A DNA stretch of 64,000 bases from Fuscibacter oryzae (GTDB lineage: Bacteria > Pseudomonadota > Alphaproteobacteria > Rhodobacterales > Rhodobacteraceae), in NCBI RefSeq assembly GCF_016765795.1, contig NZ_JAESVP010000001.1:124001-188000 (forward strand), in the 5' to 3' direction. The notes below the pieces were generated by a model, which ran no database searches, was not told the origin of the DNA, and saw only the letters and a program-made list of their open reading frames with translations. How positions within the stretch are numbered: position 1 is the first letter of the stretch; the number at the start of each line of letters is the position of its first letter. The translations under genes and the position numbers were made by a program. Positions 1-9,320 of the stretch are shown here, piece by piece.

Positions 1-241
1 TATCGGGAAATTCCAGCCGCCGGATGCTCGCATTATCCCAGATCTTGTGAACCTGCGGTGGAACCCCAGTGTGGATCGAGGCATAGCAGCAGGCAGAGGT
101 TGACGGCAGCACCGCCCGCATCCGCCACACCCGTGCGTCGCCATGGGCGACCCATCCTTCCAGATTGCCGAACAGCCGCCGCCAGTTGGCATAGGGCACC
201 CCGTCAAGGATGATCAGCAGCAGTTTGCGCCCATTCGGCAT
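1..241 (-). CDS. Alkaline-phosphatase-superfamily protein, N-terminal part (cut by window edge)
   Basis: Only the first 80 codons are in the window; the gene continues past base 1. The start ATG (239-241) has GGGAGA about 6 bases upstream. The translation has the hallmarks of a phosphodiesterase/nucleotide-pyrophosphatase-like member of the superfamily: LLLIILDG with the metal-binding Asp at residue 13, then VLPSTSACCYASIHTG, where Ser49 aligns with the nucleophile Thr/Ser of NPP-type enzymes, followed by VPPQVHKIW. There is no signal peptide, so it may be cytoplasmic. The substrate cannot be told from this fragment. It is on the same strand as the oligopeptide transporter but separated from it by a half repeat element. 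Confidence 0.7.
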   Translation of the reverse strand, partial: MPNGRKLLLIILDGVPYANWRRLFGNLEGWVAHGDARVWRMRAVLPSTSACCYASIHTGVPPQVHKIWDNASIRRLEFPD

Positions 242-275
242 GCGGTATCTCCCAGCCCCGCCGTGCGCCTCCGGC

Positions 276-299
276 GGGGATATTTATGAACAGATGATG
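276..299. repeat. Half copy of the Rhodobacteraceae-type intergenic hairpin element
   Basis: GGGGATATTTATGAACAGATGATG here is nearly identical to one arm of the complete hairpin at 19617-19675. Only one arm is present, so it cannot form the long stem. It lies in the short gap between the ABC ATPase stop (300) and the next gene start (241). Confidence 0.6.
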
Positions 300-1934
300 T
301 CAGTTTCCGGCGCTTTCCATCTTGCGATGGGCCAGCACCTCTTCCAGCCAGCCAAGGCGCATTTCGGGCACCGAAGAGAGCAGGAGATCGGTGTAATCAT
401 CAAACGGCGGGGTCAGCACATCGGTTTTGCTGCCATAGCGGCGGACCTCTCCCTTGTACATCACAGCGATCTTGTCAGCGATGGCTTTGACCGTTGCCAG
501 ATCGTGGGTGATGAAGAGATAGGCCACCTGCTGCTGGGCCTGCAATTCCAAGAGCAGCTTGAGGATGCCATCCGCCACCAGCGGGTCAAGAGCCGAGGTC
601 ACCTCATCACAGATGATCAGCTTGGGCTTTGCCGCAAGCGCGCGAGCGATGCAGACACGCTGCTTTTGCCCGCCCGACAGTTCGGCGGGATAGCGATTCT
701 CATAGCCTTTGCCCATTTCGATCTGGTCAAGAAGCTCTTGAATTCGCTTGCGCTTTTCCTCGCCCTTCAGGCCAAAGTAAAACTCCAACGGGCGGCCGAT
801 GATGGTGCCGACGGTCTGGCGCGGATTCATCGCCACATCGGCCATCTGGTAGATCATCTGCAATTCGCGCAGGTCGTCCTTGGTTCGTCCCGCCAGATCG
901 CGTGACAGGTCGCGCCCGGCAAAGGTGATGCGGCCCGAGGTCGGCGGCAAAAGGCCTGTGATCGCGCGGGCAAGGGTGGATTTGCCCGATCCGCTTTCCC
1001 CCACGATGGCAAGGGTTTGCCCCGGCGCAACATCGACCGAGACATTCTTCAGCACATCGAAATGGGTGCCACGATAGCGGGCAGTCACATTGGAAACCGT
1101 CAGCACAGGTTTCGCCGCTGTCTTTTCCACATGGTCGATTGACCTGACCGAGACAAGCGCCTGGGTATAGGTTTGCTCGGGGCGGTTGATGATGTGGTCG
1201 GTGCTGCCGTATTCCACCTTTTTACCGTGGCGCAGCACCAGAATATCGTCGGCCACCTGCGCCACGACGGCAAGGTCATGGGTGATATAAAGCGCCGCGA
1301 CCCCGGTTTCATGGATCGCCCGCTTGATCGCCGCCAGAACATCAATCTGCGTCGTCACATCGAGAGCGGTGGTAGGCTCGTCAAAAATCACAAGGTCGGG
1401 CTTGGGGCACAGCGCCATTGCCGTCATCGCGCGCTGCAACTGCCCGCCCGAAACCTGATGCGGATAGCGGTCGCCGAAGGTGTCGGGGTTGGGCAGACCA
1501 AGCTGAGCAAACAGACTGCGTGCCCGTGCTTCGGCCTCGGCCTTGGGCATCACGCCATGGGCAAGCGAGGTTTCGATCACCTGCTCCATCAACTTGCGCG
1601 CCGGGTTGAAGGCGGCGGCGGCCGATTGGGCAACATAGGTCACCTCTTTGCCCCGCAGATTGCGCAAGGCCCCGACCGGCGCCTCTCGGATGTCGCGCCC
1701 GTTCAGCAGGATCTGCCCGCCCGTCAGCCGCACGCCGCCCCGGCCATAGGCCATGGCCGACAGGCCGATGGTCGATTTTCCCGCGCCGCTTTCGCCGATC
1801 AGGCCAAGCACCTTGCCCTTTTCAACCGAAACCGAAACGTCATCAACCAGCACCACATGGCGCGGCGGTTCGCCGGGCGGGTAAGAGGTCGCCTCAATCC
1901 GCAGGTTGCGGATATCCAACAGGGGTTCAGGCAC
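300..1934 (-). CDS. Oligopeptide/dipeptide-type ABC transporter, double ATP-binding protein
   Basis: A 544-residue protein carrying two complete ABC ATPase domains in one chain (YejF/GsiA type), where DppD and DppF would otherwise be separate. The first Walker A is GESGAGKS at about residue 47 with signature VSGGQLQR; the second is GESGSGKS at about residue 315 with LSGGQKQR. It would power uptake through the two permeases encoded just upstream. The start is GTG at 1934, supported by AAAGGAGG five bases upstream; the start overlaps the end of the permease gene (stop 1927), so translation is probably coupled. It is the last gene of a four-gene transport operon. The substrate is unknown: the family imports peptides, nickel, opines and other small solutes. 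Confidence 0.92.
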   Translation of the reverse strand: MPEPLLDIRNLRIEATSYPPGEPPRHVVLVDDVSVSVEKGKVLGLIGESGAGKSTIGLSAMAYGRGGVRLTGGQILLNGRDIREAPVGALRNLRGKEVTYVAQSAAAAFNPARKLMEQVIETSLAHGVMPKAEAEARARSLFAQLGLPNPDTFGDRYPHQVSGGQLQRAMTAMALCPKPDLVIFDEPTTALDVTTQIDVLAAIKRAIHETGVAALYITHDLAVVAQVADDILVLRHGKKVEYGSTDHIINRPEQTYTQALVSVRSIDHVEKTAAKPVLTVSNVTARYRGTHFDVLKNVSVDVAPGQTLAIVGESGSGKSTLARAITGLLPPTSGRITFAGRDLSRDLAGRTKDDLRELQMIYQMADVAMNPRQTVGTIIGRPLEFYFGLKGEEKRKRIQELLDQIEMGKGYENRYPAELSGGQKQRVCIARALAAKPKLIICDEVTSALDPLVADGILKLLLELQAQQQVAYLFITHDLATVKAIADKIAVMYKGEVRRYGSKTDVLTPPFDDYTDLLLSSVPEMRLGWLEEVLAHRKMESAGN

Positions 1935-2742
1935 CGCGGCCTCCTTTCAGGCTGGTGGTGCGCGACAGGATCCAGTCGGCCACTAGGTTGACAGAGATGG
2001 CCAGCGCGGCAATCGCCATTGCGGGCATCAGGGCGGCGGATTTGCCATAGACCAGCGCATCCTTGTTTTCCTTGACCATCCCGCCCCAATCGGTCAGCGG
2101 TGGCTGGATACCCAGTCCGAGGAACGAGAGGGTAGAGATAAACAGCACTGCAAAGATGAAGCGCAGGCCGAATTCGGCAACCAGCGGCGAAAGCGCGTTG
2201 GGCAGGATTTCCCTAAAGATGATCCAGCCACCGCCCTCGCCGCGCAGGCGCGCGGCCTCGACATAATCCATCACGGTGATGTCGACGGCGACGGCACGCG
2301 ACAGGCGAAAGACGCGCGTGGCATCCAGCACGCCCATCACCAGGATCAGTACCGTCAGGTTCAACGGCAGCACTGACAGCACCACCAGAGCGATGATCAG
2401 CGACGGGATGGCCATGACCAGATCGACCAGCCGCGACAGCACCTGATCGACCCAGCCCCCCTTCGTTGCCGCCACAAAGCCCAGAATAGCCCCCAGCGAA
2501 AAGGCAAGGATCGACGATGCGGCAGCCACGAAAATCGTGACCTGCGCCCCATAGATCAGACGCGACAGGATATCGCGGCCAATGGTGTCAGTGCCAAGAA
2601 GATAGGTCGAGGAGGGTGATTCCCAGACCCCACCCACGGCGGAATCAATCGGATAGGGCGCAAGAAACTGGGCGAAGATCGCCACGAACAGGAACAGCCC
2701 GGTCAGAACCAGCCCGATCAGGGCGGAAAGCGGCATTTTCAT
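1927..2742 (-). CDS. Oligopeptide-type ABC transporter permease (DppC-like)
   Basis: This is a 271-residue inner-membrane permease of the DppC/OppC family. An N-terminal membrane segment is followed by the family motif LLGTDTIGRDILSRLIYG, then the binding-protein-dependent transport region with the EAA loop (VEAARLRGEGG near residue 190) that contacts the ATPase. It pairs with the DppB-like protein encoded upstream. The ATG overlaps the stop of that gene by four bases (ATGA), which indicates translational coupling within the operon binding protein - DppB - DppC - ATPase. Confidence 0.92.
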   Translation of the reverse strand: MKMPLSALIGLVLTGLFLFVAIFAQFLAPYPIDSAVGGVWESPSSTYLLGTDTIGRDILSRLIYGAQVTIFVAAASSILAFSLGAILGFVAATKGGWVDQVLSRLVDLVMAIPSLIIALVVLSVLPLNLTVLILVMGVLDATRVFRLSRAVAVDITVMDYVEAARLRGEGGGWIIFREILPNALSPLVAEFGLRFIFAVLFISTLSFLGLGIQPPLTDWGGMVKENKDALVYGKSAALMPAMAIAALAISVNLVADWILSRTTSLKGGRGA

Positions 2743-3695
2743 CTTGGGTGCCTCAGACGCGGGTTGGCGACGATGGCGATCACGTCGGCAAGGATGTTGA
2801 GCGAAATGTAGACGCCGGCGAAGATCACCCCCACGGCCTGCACCACCGGCAGGTCGCGCTTGGCCACATGATCCACCAGAAATTGCCCCAGCGCGTTATA
2901 GCCGAACACAACCTCGACAACGACGACGCCCACCACCAGATAGGCCAGGTTCAGCACCACGACTGAAACGATGGGTGCGATGGCATTGGGGAAAGCGTGG
3001 CGCCAGATCACCTGCATCGGTGACAGGCCCTTCAGCTCTGCCGTTTCGATATAGGCCGACTGCATGACGTTCAGAATGGCGGCGCGCGTCATCCGCATCA
3101 TATGGGCCAGCACAACCAGCACCAGCACGATGACTGGCAGCGCCACGGCATGAAGTTTTTCCCAGAACCCCATGCCCGGAAAGACCATGGCCACCGGATT
3201 GAAGATAGGGATCAACTGGGTCAGCAGATAGATCACGAAATAGGCCGCCACGAACTCGGGCAGCGAAATGGTCGAAAGCGTGATGCCCGAAATCAGCTTG
3301 TCTGGCCAGCGCCCGTTATAGCGCGCGGCAACCAGACCCAGCAAAATCGCCAGCGGAACGGAAATCGCCCCCGCGCAGGCGGCCAGAAACAGCGTATTGC
3401 CAAGGCGCTGGCCAATCGCCTGCGCGATGTCCTGTCCATTTGTCAGCGCTTTGCCCAGATCGCCGGTCAGAATGCCGCCGAGCCAGTGAAAATACCGGAC
3501 CATCGCCGGCTGATCCAGACCCATCTTCTCGCGAAGATTGGCCAGTGCCTGCGGCGTGGCCGACTGGCCAAGAATGGCCTGCGCCGTATCGCCGGGCAGC
3601 GCCTCAACCCCCAGAAAAATCACGGCCGAAACCGCAAGAAGGAGGAGGAGGCCCAGCGCAATGCGCTGGGCAACCAGTTTCAGAACAGGATGCAC
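2739..3695 (-). CDS. Oligopeptide-type ABC transporter permease (DppB-like)
   Basis: A 318-residue inner-membrane permease of the DppB/OppB family. It has the long N-terminal segment typical of this subunit (first membrane helix within residues 10-30), the region MGLDQPAMVRYFHWLGG, and a C-terminal EAA-type loop (YIETAELKGLS). The start is GTG at 3695, supported by AAGGA seven bases upstream and only 10 bases after the stop of the binding-protein gene. No ATG start fits as well. It forms the membrane pore with the DppC-like protein. Confidence 0.92.
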   Translation of the reverse strand: MHPVLKLVAQRIALGLLLLLAVSAVIFLGVEALPGDTAQAILGQSATPQALANLREKMGLDQPAMVRYFHWLGGILTGDLGKALTNGQDIAQAIGQRLGNTLFLAACAGAISVPLAILLGLVAARYNGRWPDKLISGITLSTISLPEFVAAYFVIYLLTQLIPIFNPVAMVFPGMGFWEKLHAVALPVIVLVLVVLAHMMRMTRAAILNVMQSAYIETAELKGLSPMQVIWRHAFPNAIAPIVSVVVLNLAYLVVGVVVVEVVFGYNALGQFLVDHVAKRDLPVVQAVGVIFAGVYISLNILADVIAIVANPRLRHPR

Positions 3696-3705
3696 CTTGT
3701 GGTCC

Positions 3706-5295
3706 TTACGAATTCAGCCAGCAACGCACCTGCGCACGGCCGTTCATCAACTCGCCATTCGGATCATCCTGCCAGCCACCGATGGTGTCGCTGACACCCG
3801 ACACGAAGTCGTTGAACATCGGCAGGATCAGACCACCCTCATCGCGCAGGATATTGGCCATTTCGCTGTATTCCGACTTGCGCTTGGCGGCATCCAGCTC
3901 GCCACGGGCTGCCAGCAGCAGTTCGTCGAACTTGGCGTTCTTGAACTTGGTGTCGTTCCATTCGGCGGTGGACAGATAGGCCGTGGAATACATCTGGTCC
4001 TGCACCGGGCGTCCGCCCCAATAGCTCGCGCAGAAGGGTTCGACATTCCAGACGTTCGACCAATAGCCGTCATCGGGCTCCAGCTTCACTTCCAACGGGA
4101 TGCCTGCCGACTGGGCTGACGCCGCGAACAGTTGCGCCGCCTCTACCGCGCCGGGGAAGGCACCGGGGGCGGTGCGCAGGATGATCGGGCTGCCGTCATG
4201 GCCCGACTTCTTGTACAATTCGCCCGCCTTGGCGGCATCGAAGGTACGCTGCGGGATCGAATCATCAAACAGCGGATAGGCAGAGTTGATCGGGAAGTCA
4301 TTGCCGACCGAGCCCAGACCGCCCAGAATTTTCTGCACCATCTCGTCACGGTTGATCGCCAGCTTCAGCGCCATGCGAACATCGTTGTTGTCGAAGGGTG
4401 CCTTGTCGCAATGCATGATGAAGACGTAATGCCCACGGCCCGCAACGGCCTTGATCGATACGCCCGGCACACCTTTCAGCAACTCCACGATCTTGGGGTC
4501 AACCCGGTTGATCATGTGAACCTGACCCGATTGCAGCGCGGCAGTCCGGGCGGTGTTGTCGTTGATCACCAGAATTTCGACCTCATCGGCATGGCCCATG
4601 GTGCTGTCGAAATAGTTGGCATGCTTGGTGAAGGTGTGGCGCACGCCCGGTTCGTTGACATTCACCTTGTAGGGGCCGGCCCCGATGGCTGCGGTCGGAT
4701 TGTCCACACCGCCGCCGGGCTGGATGATGAGGTGATAATCGGCCATCAGATAGGGCAAGTCAGCATTCGCCTCGGACAGCTTCAGCGTCACCATGTCGCC
4801 TTCGGCCTTCATCTCTGCGATGCCTTTGACAACGCCCAGCGCACCCGACTGCGACTTTTCATCAGTATGGCGCTTCAGCGTGGCCACCACATCCTCTGCC
4901 GTCACGGTGGCGCCGTTGTGATATTCAACGCCCTTGCGGATCTTGAACTTCCACTCCGAAGCGTCCGGGGTCGAGGAGACCTCTTCGGCAATCCGCATGT
5001 CCAGCGTGCCGTCGGGCTTCACATCGGTCAGCATTTCGCCCCAGGTCATGTTGACCTGGAATGGCACTTCCGAAGCTGCCAGCGCCGGGTCAAGGCTGTT
5101 GGTGGATTCGCCACCCGACATGCCAACGCGGATCACGCCGCCCTTTTTGGCCTCTTCGGCGCGCGCGCCCTTGGTGAAGATGGCCGAAGCCAGCGCGGTC
5201 GAGACACCCAGCGCCGTTGCACGGCCCACGAACTCGCGGCGGGTCATGCCGCCCTGGCGCATCTGCATGACGATGCGGTCGAACTGTTCACTCAT
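3706..5295 (-). CDS. Extracellular solute-binding protein, family 5 (oligopeptide/dipeptide type)
   Basis: This is a periplasmic binding protein of about 529 residues. The ATG at 5295 is preferred over the upstream in-frame ATG at 5319 because AGGGAGA lies just upstream of it. The N terminus contains a twin-arginine motif (MTRREFVGRATALG) followed by a hydrophobic stretch and a probable cleavage after ARA-EEA, so export is probably by Tat. The body carries the SBP_bac_5 layout: lobe I with MTWGEMLTDVKPDG, then KIRKGVEYHNGATVTAEDVV, typical of DppA/OppA proteins. It is the first gene of the transporter operon. Ligand unknown; the neighbouring choline-sulfate and carnitine genes do not prove a link. 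Confidence 0.9.
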   Translation of the reverse strand: MSEQFDRIVMQMRQGGMTRREFVGRATALGVSTALASAIFTKGARAEEAKKGGVIRVGMSGGESTNSLDPALAASEVPFQVNMTWGEMLTDVKPDGTLDMRIAEEVSSTPDASEWKFKIRKGVEYHNGATVTAEDVVATLKRHTDEKSQSGALGVVKGIAEMKAEGDMVTLKLSEANADLPYLMADYHLIIQPGGGVDNPTAAIGAGPYKVNVNEPGVRHTFTKHANYFDSTMGHADEVEILVINDNTARTAALQSGQVHMINRVDPKIVELLKGVPGVSIKAVAGRGHYVFIMHCDKAPFDNNDVRMALKLAINRDEMVQKILGGLGSVGNDFPINSAYPLFDDSIPQRTFDAAKAGELYKKSGHDGSPIILRTAPGAFPGAVEAAQLFAASAQSAGIPLEVKLEPDDGYWSNVWNVEPFCASYWGGRPVQDQMYSTAYLSTAEWNDTKFKNAKFDELLLAARGELDAAKRKSEYSEMANILRDEGGLILPMFNDFVSGVSDTIGGWQDDPNGELMNGRAQVRCWLNS

Positions 5296-5396
5296 TGTCT
5301 TCTCCCTGTCAGCCGCCATTTGGCGATTTTGTTTATTTTCAAAAAGTAGAACCCGATTCTTCCCATCCGCAAAGCGGAATCTGGATCGGCCGGGGC

Positions 5397-7424
5397 TTAG
5401 ACAAAAAGGCGCGACACCTCGTCGTCAAAGTTCCTGTCAAAAACCACGCGCTCACCCTCCCATGCGGTCAGCCGGGCGGTCATGCGCAAATGGGTGGCGG
5501 TGCCGGTCATTTCGGCCTCGGCACGGGTCCGCACCGACCAGTCGCCGCGCGACAGGCGCTGTTCCCAGATATGCACCGCACGGGCGGCCAGCGGATCGTC
5601 GGGATGCACCTCCCACAGCTCGCTCATCGTCTCGCCGGTGATCAGGCCGTGGCTCAGGTTTTCGGCATCACCCAGATCATCGTTGATCAGCAGCGCAACC
5701 TTGCCGCTGATCAGATCGGTCTCGATCCGCCGCGTGGTCTTGCCGGGGCGCAGCACCTTATGCTTCCACGCAGGTGCCATTTCGGGCTGCGGCGGCTGCC
5801 ATTCCCCCTCGCTGCCCTGATGAACCGGCAGGTTCAGCCGCCCCGCCGTAACCGTCAAGGCCCCGGCCTCGGGCGACGGCCATACAAAGGGCCAATAACT
5901 GTTCGACAAGGCCAACCGCAGCCGGTGCCCCGGCGCAAGACGATAGGCCATCTGGTCAATGTCGAACGCCACCTCAACCTCTGCCCCCGGCATCATCGGC
6001 TGGGGCGCCTCGCGACTGTCACGGTGGCACAGGTTCACCATGCCATGGGCAATCCGCACCGAACTGCCATCGGGCGCTACATCATTCAGCCGCGCCACCA
6101 CAAAGCCCAAGGGCTTGTCCGAAGACAGCCGCAGCACCAGCCGCGCCGCACCCAGCAGGTCCAGCGGAGCCTCCAGCGGCGCCCCGTCAAAACAGACCGA
6201 CAGCGCATCATCGCCCGCCTGATCGCCCGGCATTTCGGCGTTCAGCCCCATCGGGAAAAACTCACCCGTATACATCCCCAGATGCTGCGGCGTCGCAATC
6301 ACAGCCCGAAAGCGGCTTTCATCTTGGCTCAAATATCCTCGGGGGGTGCGGGGGGCAGACAGCCCCCCGTCCGCCGCCAGATGCAGCACCTCGCGCCGCA
6401 CGCGCGGGCTGGGCCATTCCGCCTCGGCCACCCAATGCCCTGCGCGGTGTTTCGCACTGGCATCCGGCGGGGCGGAATGGATCATATAGGCGCGATAGGC
6501 CGGGTCATCCTCTGCCCCGTTGTCGATGCCCTTCAGCCAGCGGTCCCACCAGCGCACCGCCAGTTGCAAAAACCCGACCTGTGGTCCCGGCACAGCGGTG
6601 TGCGGGTACTGATGCACCCAAGGCCCGATGATCGCCTGCGCCGGGCCAGCGCAATTGCGCACCAGCGCATCCGAGGTGTTCATGTAATTGTCGGCCCAGC
6701 CGCTGAACGACAAGACCGGCACCGTCATGCGGCCATAGTCTTCGCAGACCGAGCCATGTTTCCAATAGGCATCGCGCGCCTGATGCGCAGCCCAGCGCGG
6801 GGCCAGCCAAGGCTCTGCCTCCAGCCGGTTCAGCCAGACCTCGCGCCAGTCATCGCGCAGCGCCGGGTCCGGCGGGCGGCTGGAATAAGACAGCATAACC
6901 GCGCCCCAGCCGAAATTCTCACCCAACAGGCAACCGCCCTTCCAGTGGATATCATCGGCAAACCGGTCGGTGGTCGAGCAGACCGAAATTACCGCCTTCA
7001 GCGCCGGCGGCTGCAAAAAGGCGGTTTGCAGGCAGTTAAAGCCGCCCCAGCTTTTGCCCATCATCCCCACGGTGCCGCTGCACCACGGCTGGGCCGCCAG
7101 CCAGGCAATCACCTCACAGGCGTCCGACAGTTCCTGTTCGGTATATTCGTCGGTCATCAGACCGTCGCTGTCGCCATTGCCGCGCATGTCCACCCGAACG
7201 CAGGCATAGCCGTGGCCCGCGACATAGGGGTGCATCATTTCGTCGCGTGGCAGGGTTCCGTCCCGCTTGCGATAAGGAATGTATTCCAGCACGGCGGGAA
7301 CCGGGTGTGTCCCGGCATCGGCCGGCAACCAGACTCGCGCGGAAAGCCTACAGCCGTCGGCCATCACAATGCCCATATCCGGCAGGTCCAGAACGGCCCT
7401 CTTCTGGTCTGTCACTATCGTCAT
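5397..7424 (-). CDS. CocE/NonD family hydrolase with an embedded repeat element
   Basis: An alpha/beta hydrolase of about 675 residues, related to cocaine esterase and X-Pro dipeptidyl peptidases. The ATG at 7424 has GGGGAA close upstream; another in-frame start exists at 7454. The N-terminal domain shows YIPYRKRDGT and the nucleophile elbow GKSWGG with Ser125. After a cap region comes the C-terminal jelly-roll-like domain (from about residue 380). Residues about 352-370 are encoded by a sequence that matches the intergenic hairpin element found elsewhere in the window; the frame stays open through it. There is no signal peptide. The physiological substrate, an ester or amide, is unknown. It sits alone, divergent from betC. 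Confidence 0.85.
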   Translation of the reverse strand: MTIVTDQKRAVLDLPDMGIVMADGCRLSARVWLPADAGTHPVPAVLEYIPYRKRDGTLPRDEMMHPYVAGHGYACVRVDMRGNGDSDGLMTDEYTEQELSDACEVIAWLAAQPWCSGTVGMMGKSWGGFNCLQTAFLQPPALKAVISVCSTTDRFADDIHWKGGCLLGENFGWGAVMLSYSSRPPDPALRDDWREVWLNRLEAEPWLAPRWAAHQARDAYWKHGSVCEDYGRMTVPVLSFSGWADNYMNTSDALVRNCAGPAQAIIGPWVHQYPHTAVPGPQVGFLQLAVRWWDRWLKGIDNGAEDDPAYRAYMIHSAPPDASAKHRAGHWVAEAEWPSPRVRREVLHLAADGGLSAPRTPRGYLSQDESRFRAVIATPQHLGMYTGEFFPMGLNAEMPGDQAGDDALSVCFDGAPLEAPLDLLGAARLVLRLSSDKPLGFVVARLNDVAPDGSSVRIAHGMVNLCHRDSREAPQPMMPGAEVEVAFDIDQMAYRLAPGHRLRLALSNSYWPFVWPSPEAGALTVTAGRLNLPVHQGSEGEWQPPQPEMAPAWKHKVLRPGKTTRRIETDLISGKVALLINDDLGDAENLSHGLITGETMSELWEVHPDDPLAARAVHIWEQRLSRGDWSVRTRAEAEMTGTATHLRMTARLTAWEGERVVFDRNFDDEVSRLFV
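6317..6369. repeat. Intergenic-type repeat element lying inside a coding region
   Basis: CTTTCATCTTGGCTCAAATA continuing into TCCTCGGGGGG and a GGGGGGCAGACAGCCCCCC hairpin. The same combination (CATCTG/TTG arm, AAATATCCTCGGGGG, GGGGGCAGACCGCCCCC) occurs between genes at 19650-19707. Here it is in frame within the CocE/NonD hydrolase and encodes roughly LSAPRTPRGYLSQDESRF. Confidence 0.7.
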
Positions 7425-7604
7425 CTTTTCCCCGGATTTCTGCCGATTGGGCACCGGGAACGCCCTTTCGCCTTGCTCGAAAACGGCACTCTACAGTGCA
7501 ATACGACATATACCCGCCCACATGCCACGCTTTTCCCCTGCTTGCCGCCGCCCTCGGACGGGCAGAGGGCTACGTTCGTCAAACGGTTGGAATTTCAAGA
7601 AAAA

Positions 7605-7622
7605 CGACCATTTAAATCGTCG
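7605..7622. promoter_or_regulatory. Near-palindrome in the 384-base gap upstream of betC (possible operator)
   Basis: CGACCATTTAAATCGTCG is an 18-base near-perfect palindrome with a single mismatched pair, centred on ATTTAAAT. It lies in an A+T-richer stretch of the gap 7425-7808 between the divergent hydrolase and choline-sulfatase genes, where promoters for both are expected. I see no open reading frame, RNA gene or other structure in that gap. Assignment as an operator is inference only. Confidence 0.3.
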
Positions 7623-7808
7623 AATCAACTACTGCGGTTTTCGGCTCACCACGGGCGAAGGCCCGCCCCTGAATCGCGTGAAGATCCGCCATCGAAATCG
7701 GGGGCGAAAGGCACCGATTACGCATCGGGCGCAGAAAACGTCGCCGCAGGCCCTCGCCCGTCCGACCGGGTTTGCCTATGGTGATGCCAACAAAAAAGGT
7801 GCCCTCCG

Positions 7809-9317
7809 ATGACGCAACGCCCTAACATTCTGATCCTGATGGTTGACCAGTTGACCGGCACGCTGTTTGCCGATGGCCCGGCCGATTTCCTGCATGCGCC
7901 GAACCTGCGCAAACTGGCCGCGCGCTCGGTCCGCTATGCCAATGCCTACACCCCCTCGCCGCTGTGCGCGCCCGCCCGCGCCGCCTTCATGTCGGGTCAA
8001 CTGCCGCGGCGGACGCGGGTCTACGACAACGCGGCCGAGTTCACGTCCGACATCCCGACCTATGCCCACCACCTGCGCCGCGCGGGCTATTTCACAGCGC
8101 TTTCGGGCAAGATGCATTTCGTCGGCCCCGACCAGATGCACGGGTTTGAAGAACGCCTGACCACCGACATCTACCCCGCCGATTTCGGCTGGACCCCCGA
8201 TTATCGCAAACCGGGTGAGCGGATCGACTGGTGGTATCACAACCTCGGCTCGGTCACCGGCGCGGGCGTGGCCGAAATCACCAATCAGCTGGAATATGAC
8301 GATGACGTCTGCCACCAAACGGTGCAGAAACTCTACGATCTGTCGCGCGGCATGGATGCCCGGCCCTGGTGCCTGACCGCCAGCTTTACCCACCCGCATG
8401 ACCCCTTTGTCGCGCGCCGCAAATACTGGGATCTGTATGAAGGCATCCCCGAACTGGAGCCGCCCCCAGCTCTGGCCTATGACGACATGGACCCCCATTC
8501 GCAGCGCCTGATGGACGCCTGCGACTGGCGCGGGCTGGACGTGACCCACGACCATATCCGCCGTGCCCGCCAAGGCTATTTCGCCAATATCTCCTATGTC
8601 GATGACAAGATTGGCGAAATCCTGCAAGTGCTGGAGGCGACGCGCCAAGAGGCGATCATCCTTTTCGTCTCCGACCATGGCGAGATGCTGGGCCGCAAGG
8701 GTCTGTGGTTCAAGATGAACTTCTTTGAAGGCGCGGCCCGCGTGCCGCTGATGGTCGCCGCTCCCGGCCTGACGCCGGGTCTGGTCGAAACCCCGGTCTC
8801 AACCATCGATGTAACGCCAACCCTGTGTGACCTCGCGGGCATCTCGATGGCCGAGGTCATGCCTTGGACCGATGGGGAAAGCCTTGTCCCCCTTGCAAAA
8901 GGGACACCGCGCACCAGCCCCGTGGCGATGGAATATGCCGCCGAAGGCAGCATCACCCCCATGGTCTGCCTGCGCGAAGGCCCGTGGAAATACATCCGCT
9001 GCATGGCCGACCCCGAGGTTCTGTTCAACACCGCGAATGACCCCGAGGAGGAAACTAACCTCGCCGCCGATCCGGCCCATGCCGAAACCCTTGCCCTGTT
9101 CCGCACCATGGCCGATGCCCGCTGGGATTTGCCAGCCTATGACGCCGAAGTGCGCCAATCACAGGCCCGTCGTTGGGTAGTTTACGAGGCCCTGCGCAAC
9201 GGCGCCTATTTCCCGTGGGATTACCAACCCCTGCGCGCCGCATCCGAACGCTATATGCGCAACCATATGGATCTGAACGTGCTGGAAGAAAACAAACGCT
9301 TCCCGCGCGGCGAGTGA
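7809..9317 (+). CDS. betC: Choline-sulfatase
   Basis: A 502-residue type I sulfatase that would hydrolyse choline-O-sulfate to choline and sulfate in the cytoplasm. The formylglycine motif CAPAR starts at Cys53, so activity needs Cys-to-formylglycine conversion. The metal-binding N terminus NILILMVDQLTG is present. Stretches typical of BetC rather than other sulfatases are present: SGKMHFVGPDQMHGFEERLT, DIYPADFGWTPD and GAGVAEITNQLEYDD. The length matches the family. No signal peptide is present. GTGCCCTCCGATG precedes the start. It stands alone on the plus strand; the betaine synthesis genes that usually accompany it (betB, betA, betI) are not recognisable next to it, although a GMC oxidoreductase follows convergently. 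Confidence 0.92.
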   Translation: MTQRPNILILMVDQLTGTLFADGPADFLHAPNLRKLAARSVRYANAYTPSPLCAPARAAFMSGQLPRRTRVYDNAAEFTSDIPTYAHHLRRAGYFTALSGKMHFVGPDQMHGFEERLTTDIYPADFGWTPDYRKPGERIDWWYHNLGSVTGAGVAEITNQLEYDDDVCHQTVQKLYDLSRGMDARPWCLTASFTHPHDPFVARRKYWDLYEGIPELEPPPALAYDDMDPHSQRLMDACDWRGLDVTHDHIRRARQGYFANISYVDDKIGEILQVLEATRQEAIILFVSDHGEMLGRKGLWFKMNFFEGAARVPLMVAAPGLTPGLVETPVSTIDVTPTLCDLAGISMAEVMPWTDGESLVPLAKGTPRTSPVAMEYAAEGSITPMVCLREGPWKYIRCMADPEVLFNTANDPEEETNLAADPAHAETLALFRTMADARWDLPAYDAEVRQSQARRWVVYEALRNGAYFPWDYQPLRAASERYMRNHMDLNVLEENKRFPRGE

Positions 9318-9320
9318 CAG

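Noticed and set aside
3706-5349. Long open frames antisense to the binding-protein gene and to many other genes
   Set aside because: They are mirror frames produced by high G+C codon usage; translations are rich in Arg/His/Gln and show no family motifs or ribosome-binding sites.
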